Positions 6,466-8,196 of a DNA stretch of 8,196 bases are shown piece by piece. Position numbers and translations under genes: made by a program. Location: assembly GCA_045596925.1 (NCBI GenBank), contig JAZODH010000017.1:1-8196 (forward strand). The letters are read 5' to 3'. Positions within the stretch are counted from its first letter, which is position 1; each line of letters opens with the position of its first letter. Origin of the DNA: SIG710 sp045596925 (lineage in GTDB: Bacteria; Bacillota; Clostridia; Oscillospirales; CAG-272). The notes below the pieces were generated by a model. The model saw nothing but the letters and a program-made list of their open reading frames with translations, did not search any database and had not been told where the DNA came from.

Positions 6466-7839
6466 ATGAAAAGGATTACCTTGTTTTTCGCAGTCGCGTG
6501 CCTCTTTATTCTGACCCTTATCACCGCCGCATTTGCCCTCTACGGAGACATTTATAATGATGGCAAGGTAAATGCCAATGATGCCGTAAAGCTGGCGCAG
6601 CATCTTGCAAGCTGGGATATTGACTTCACAGCCGAAGATGAGAAAAATGCGGACGTGTTCTATGACGGAAAGATCAACGCCACGGATGCGGTCAAGCTGG
6701 CGCAGTTTTTGGCAGGCTGGGACGTTAAGCTCGGCCCCAAGGGTGAGGACGTTGAGGTGGATGCCGACGACCTGTTCGACACCACGGACGGCGGAGAAAC
6801 AACGGCGCCAGCACCCGACACCACGGCGCCAGCACCCGACACGACAACCCCCGAGCCTGACCCCGAGCCTGACCCCGAGCCTGATGACGAGCCCTACTGG
6901 AATTATTCAAAAGGCGTGAACATCAATGGCCTTGAGGGTTCCTCCAAATATAACGACGCATCGAACAACCTCAAGAATTTGAATACTCTTAAAGACATCC
7001 AGAATCAGGGATTTGATCACATCCGAGTACCCGTAGATTTCAGAAACTTCTATAATTCAAGCACGGGCACGCTCAACGAGAGCAAAATGACTCTCATCGA
7101 TACGGCTATCGACAATATAATCGGTCTTGAAATGGGCGTTATGCTCGATTTCCATGCCTGGTATGAGATAGACCCCACGTCGGCAAACGACACAACCCTC
7201 TTTAAGAATATCTGGAAGCTTGTTGCCGAGCGCTATAAGGATAAGTCCGATCTTCTCATGTTCGAGCTTATGAACGAGCCTCATTACAAGGCAAGCACAT
7301 CCAAGCTCATAAACTTCCAGATGGAGGTGGTTGAGATAATCCGCGCAACGGGCGGTTATAACGATAAGCGCCTTATTCTCATTGCAGGTCCCGACTCAAA
7401 CCAGCCTTGGAAGCTGCCCGAGATCAATATTCCTGCGGGCGATCCCAATCTGATTATGGTCGTTCACCTTTATAATCCCGGTGAGTTTACTCACCAGGGC
7501 TGTACTTGGGCCAATCCTTCTTATACCAAGCAGGTTCGCCTTACCGACTCACACATGAGCACGGTGAGATGGGATCTGAGTAAGATCAAGGAATTTATAG
7601 ACAGAACCGGCATGCGTGTTGTGGTTAACGAAGTGGGTATGAACGTTGAACTTGCAGACGAGGCCGACATAGACACCTATGTCAGAACTATTGCTCAATT
7701 CTGTACGGACAATAATATTCCTCTTACTTGGTGGGGATATGATAGCGATGCGTTTGCTCTTTACGAGGATAACGCAGGTTGGTTCGGGCAAAACAACTAT
7801 TGGAGAACAAACGTGCTTGACGCACTGTTCCTAAGATAA
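6466..7839 (+). CDS. Secreted GH5 glycosidase with N-terminal dockerin-like module, second copy
   Basis: 457 residues with the same plan as the gene at 3473: signal peptide 1-24, dockerin-like loops D28-D39 and D63-D74, a linker about 105-142 (TTAPAPDTTAPAPD, then three PEPD units), and a GH5 barrel about 146-457. Visible GH5 residues are R187, H230 in DFHAW, acid/base E271 in MNEP, H334 and Y336 in VHLYNP, nucleophile E389 in VVVNEVG, and W422/W423. The catalytic domain is clearly related to, but well diverged from, the first one (NEPH against NEPW; WWGYD against WQYYG), so the two probably differ in substrate preference; the target polysaccharide is not readable. AGGAGG at 6456-6461 with a 4-base gap fixes the start. 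The dockerin DNA is a mosaic of the two upstream genes. Confidence 0.88.
   Translation: MKRITLFFAVACLFILTLITAAFALYGDIYNDGKVNANDAVKLAQHLASWDIDFTAEDEKNADVFYDGKINATDAVKLAQFLAGWDVKLGPKGEDVEVDADDLFDTTDGGETTAPAPDTTAPAPDTTTPEPDPEPDPEPDDEPYWNYSKGVNINGLEGSSKYNDASNNLKNLNTLKDIQNQGFDHIRVPVDFRNFYNSSTGTLNESKMTLIDTAIDNIIGLEMGVMLDFHAWYEIDPTSANDTTLFKNIWKLVAERYKDKSDLLMFELMNEPHYKASTSKLINFQMEVVEIIRATGGYNDKRLILIAGPDSNQPWKLPEINIPAGDPNLIMVVHLYNPGEFTHQGCTWANPSYTKQVRLTDSHMSTVRWDLSKIKEFIDRTGMRVVVNEVGMNVELADEADIDTYVRTIAQFCTDNNIPLTWWGYDSDAFALYEDNAGWFGQNNYWRTNVLDALFLR
6511..6705 (+). repeat. 195-bp near-identical dockerin cassette, copy B
   Basis: Matches 5056-5250 with two mismatches (T for C in the Asp codon before GlyLys, and A for T giving Thr for Ser). 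It is followed at once by DNA that matches the first gene instead. Confidence 0.92.
6703..6755 (+). repeat. 53-bp tract shared with the first dockerin gene (3710-3762)
   Basis: 52 of 53 bases match 3710-3762, the exception being C for G in the codon before TGG. This marks a switch of template from the second gene to the first at about 6703-6710. Confidence 0.85.
6802..6843 (+). repeat. Tandem 21-bp repeat in the linker of the second GH5 gene
   Basis: Two copies of a 21-base unit (6802-6822 and 6823-6843; 20 of 21 bases equal) encode TAPAPDT twice in the flexible interdomain linker. Confidence 0.9.
6853..6888 (+). repeat. Tandem 12-bp repeat in the same linker
   Basis: GAGCCTGACCCC occurs twice (6853-6864, 6865-6876), then an altered copy GAGCCTGATGAC (6877-6888), encoding EPDP units. 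The first GH5 gene has a simpler equivalent at 3878-3897, repeats of Glu-Pro. Confidence 0.9.
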
Positions 7840-7847
7840 ATAATATT

Positions 7848-7874
7848 AAGAACCCCCGCTTCGGGGGGTTCTTT
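7848..7874 (+). terminator. Terminator after the second GH5 gene
   Basis: AAGAACCCCC (7848-7857) pairs with GGGGGTTCTT (7864-7873) around the loop GCTTCG. The T-run is short (TTCTTT), but the 10-bp stem is strong and starts nine bases after the stop codon. Confidence 0.82.
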
Positions 7875-7937
7875 AGTTGCGCCCGCATTTGCGGAGGAAT
7901 AGTATCTTCCCGCCGAAAAAAATCAACCTATTAAATA

Positions 7938-7968
7938 AAGTCTTTTGAAAAATCTTCCAAAAAGACTT
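7938..7968. promoter_or_regulatory. 9-bp inverted repeat overlapping the -35 box of the last gene
   Basis: AAGTCTTTT (7938-7946) and AAAAGACTT (7960-7968) are perfect inverse copies 13 bases apart; the right arm ends inside the -35 hexamer. The centres of the arms are 22 bases apart, about two helical turns, which fits a dimeric regulator. The region is AT-rich, so chance must be allowed for. Confidence 0.4.
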
Positions 7969-7995
7969 GACAAAACGGTCGGGGAGGGGTATACT
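7967..7995 (+). promoter_or_regulatory. Strong sigma-A promoter of the last gene
   Basis: TTGACA (7967-7972), a 17-base spacer and TATACT (7990-7995). The leader of about 60 bases contains a small hairpin, AGTTTC (8008-8013) with GAAACT (8020-8025). Confidence 0.82.
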
Positions 7996-8061
7996 ATACT
8001 ATGTGTAAGTTTCCCACACGAAACTATAACAAAAAACATTTTTATAAAGGAGAAAAAGACT

Positions 8062-8196
8062 ATGAGAACAACAAGAAAAATCCTTCTTGCCCTGGTTCTG
8101 ACGCTTTGTGTGGCGGCTGTCATGTCGGTGTGCGCTTTTGCGGCACTGAATTTTGAAACAGATCTGCCCGCCGGTGTTCAAAAGGGCGAGACAGGC
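8062..8196 (+). CDS. Start of a secreted protein, cut by the window end
   Basis: 45 codons are open to the last base. The start ATG is supported by AAGGAG at 8047-8052 (9-base gap) and by the promoter at 7967-7995. Residues 1-27 are a clear signal peptide: a basic MRTTRK start, a hydrophobic core, and SVCAFA before the likely cleavage site. The visible mature part, ALNFETDLPAGVQKGETG, has no dockerin-like loop, unlike the three proteins upstream. The F.TDLP..V..GET pattern resembles the first strands of Ig-like or similar beta-sandwich domains of surface proteins, which is only a suggestion. Possible roles include another glycosidase, a binding protein or a scaffold; the sequence shown cannot decide. 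Confidence 0.75.
   Translation, partial: MRTTRKILLALVLTLCVAAVMSVCAFAALNFETDLPAGVQKGETG

Noticed and set aside
6802..6888. Short regular repeats as a CRISPR array
   Set aside because: They are directly tandem without unique spacers, lie in frame inside a Pro/Thr/Asp linker, and are only 12-21 bases long.

Overview
The window looks like a chromosomal segment of a Gram-positive, anaerobic, polysaccharide-degrading member of the Clostridia, probably an uncultured gut or rumen Oscillospiraceae/Ruminococcaceae-type bacterium. The grounds are strong AGGAGG-type ribosome binding sites, sigma-A-like promoters with extended -10 boxes, short Gram-positive signal peptides, and secreted GH5 glycosidases that carry dockerin-like modules. 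The species assignment is inference; no RNA gene or marker protein is present.

Layout. Positions 1-336 hold the 3' end of a gene that looks like the C-terminal tail of a large serine recombinase. It is followed by a terminator and an AT-rich gap that may contain the edge of an integrated element. A second, orphan-looking terminator (458-488) precedes a well-formed promoter and an MFS-type exporter gene (604-1857, +). A bidirectional terminator (about 1893-1924) separates this from a convergent gene (1933-3315, -) for a cytoplasmic TIM-barrel glycosidase-like protein resembling the DUF4832 group. From 3316 to 3472 there is a divergent promoter region.

The most distinctive part is 3473-7839, three consecutive + strand genes for secreted proteins of the same build: signal peptide (residues 1-24), a two-repeat dockerin-like module directly behind it (about residues 26-90), a short linker, then a different C-terminal part. 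The first (474 aa) and third (457 aa) carry GH5 catalytic domains with all key residues visible. The second (448 aa) carries a region of roughly 320 residues that I do not recognise. Each gene has its own RBS. The first two have clearly similar promoters, and the upstream motif TATTGC(A/G)TTTTT recurs before all three. A sixth gene (8062 to the window end) starts another secreted protein, of which only the signal peptide and 18 mature residues are visible.

How they fit together. The three dockerin-like proteins probably form a set that attaches through one shared anchoring system to a cohesin-bearing surface protein or scaffold outside the window and acts on plant-type beta-glucan or mannan polysaccharide. 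The cytoplasmic glycosidase-like protein could act on imported oligosaccharides, but there is no transporter for these in the window. The DNA of the dockerin cassettes is a mosaic: a 195-bp tract is almost identical between the second and third genes, and the adjoining 53 bp of the third gene instead match the first gene. This points to recent gene conversion or module shuffling. The MFS gene and the recombinase fragment appear functionally unrelated to this cluster.
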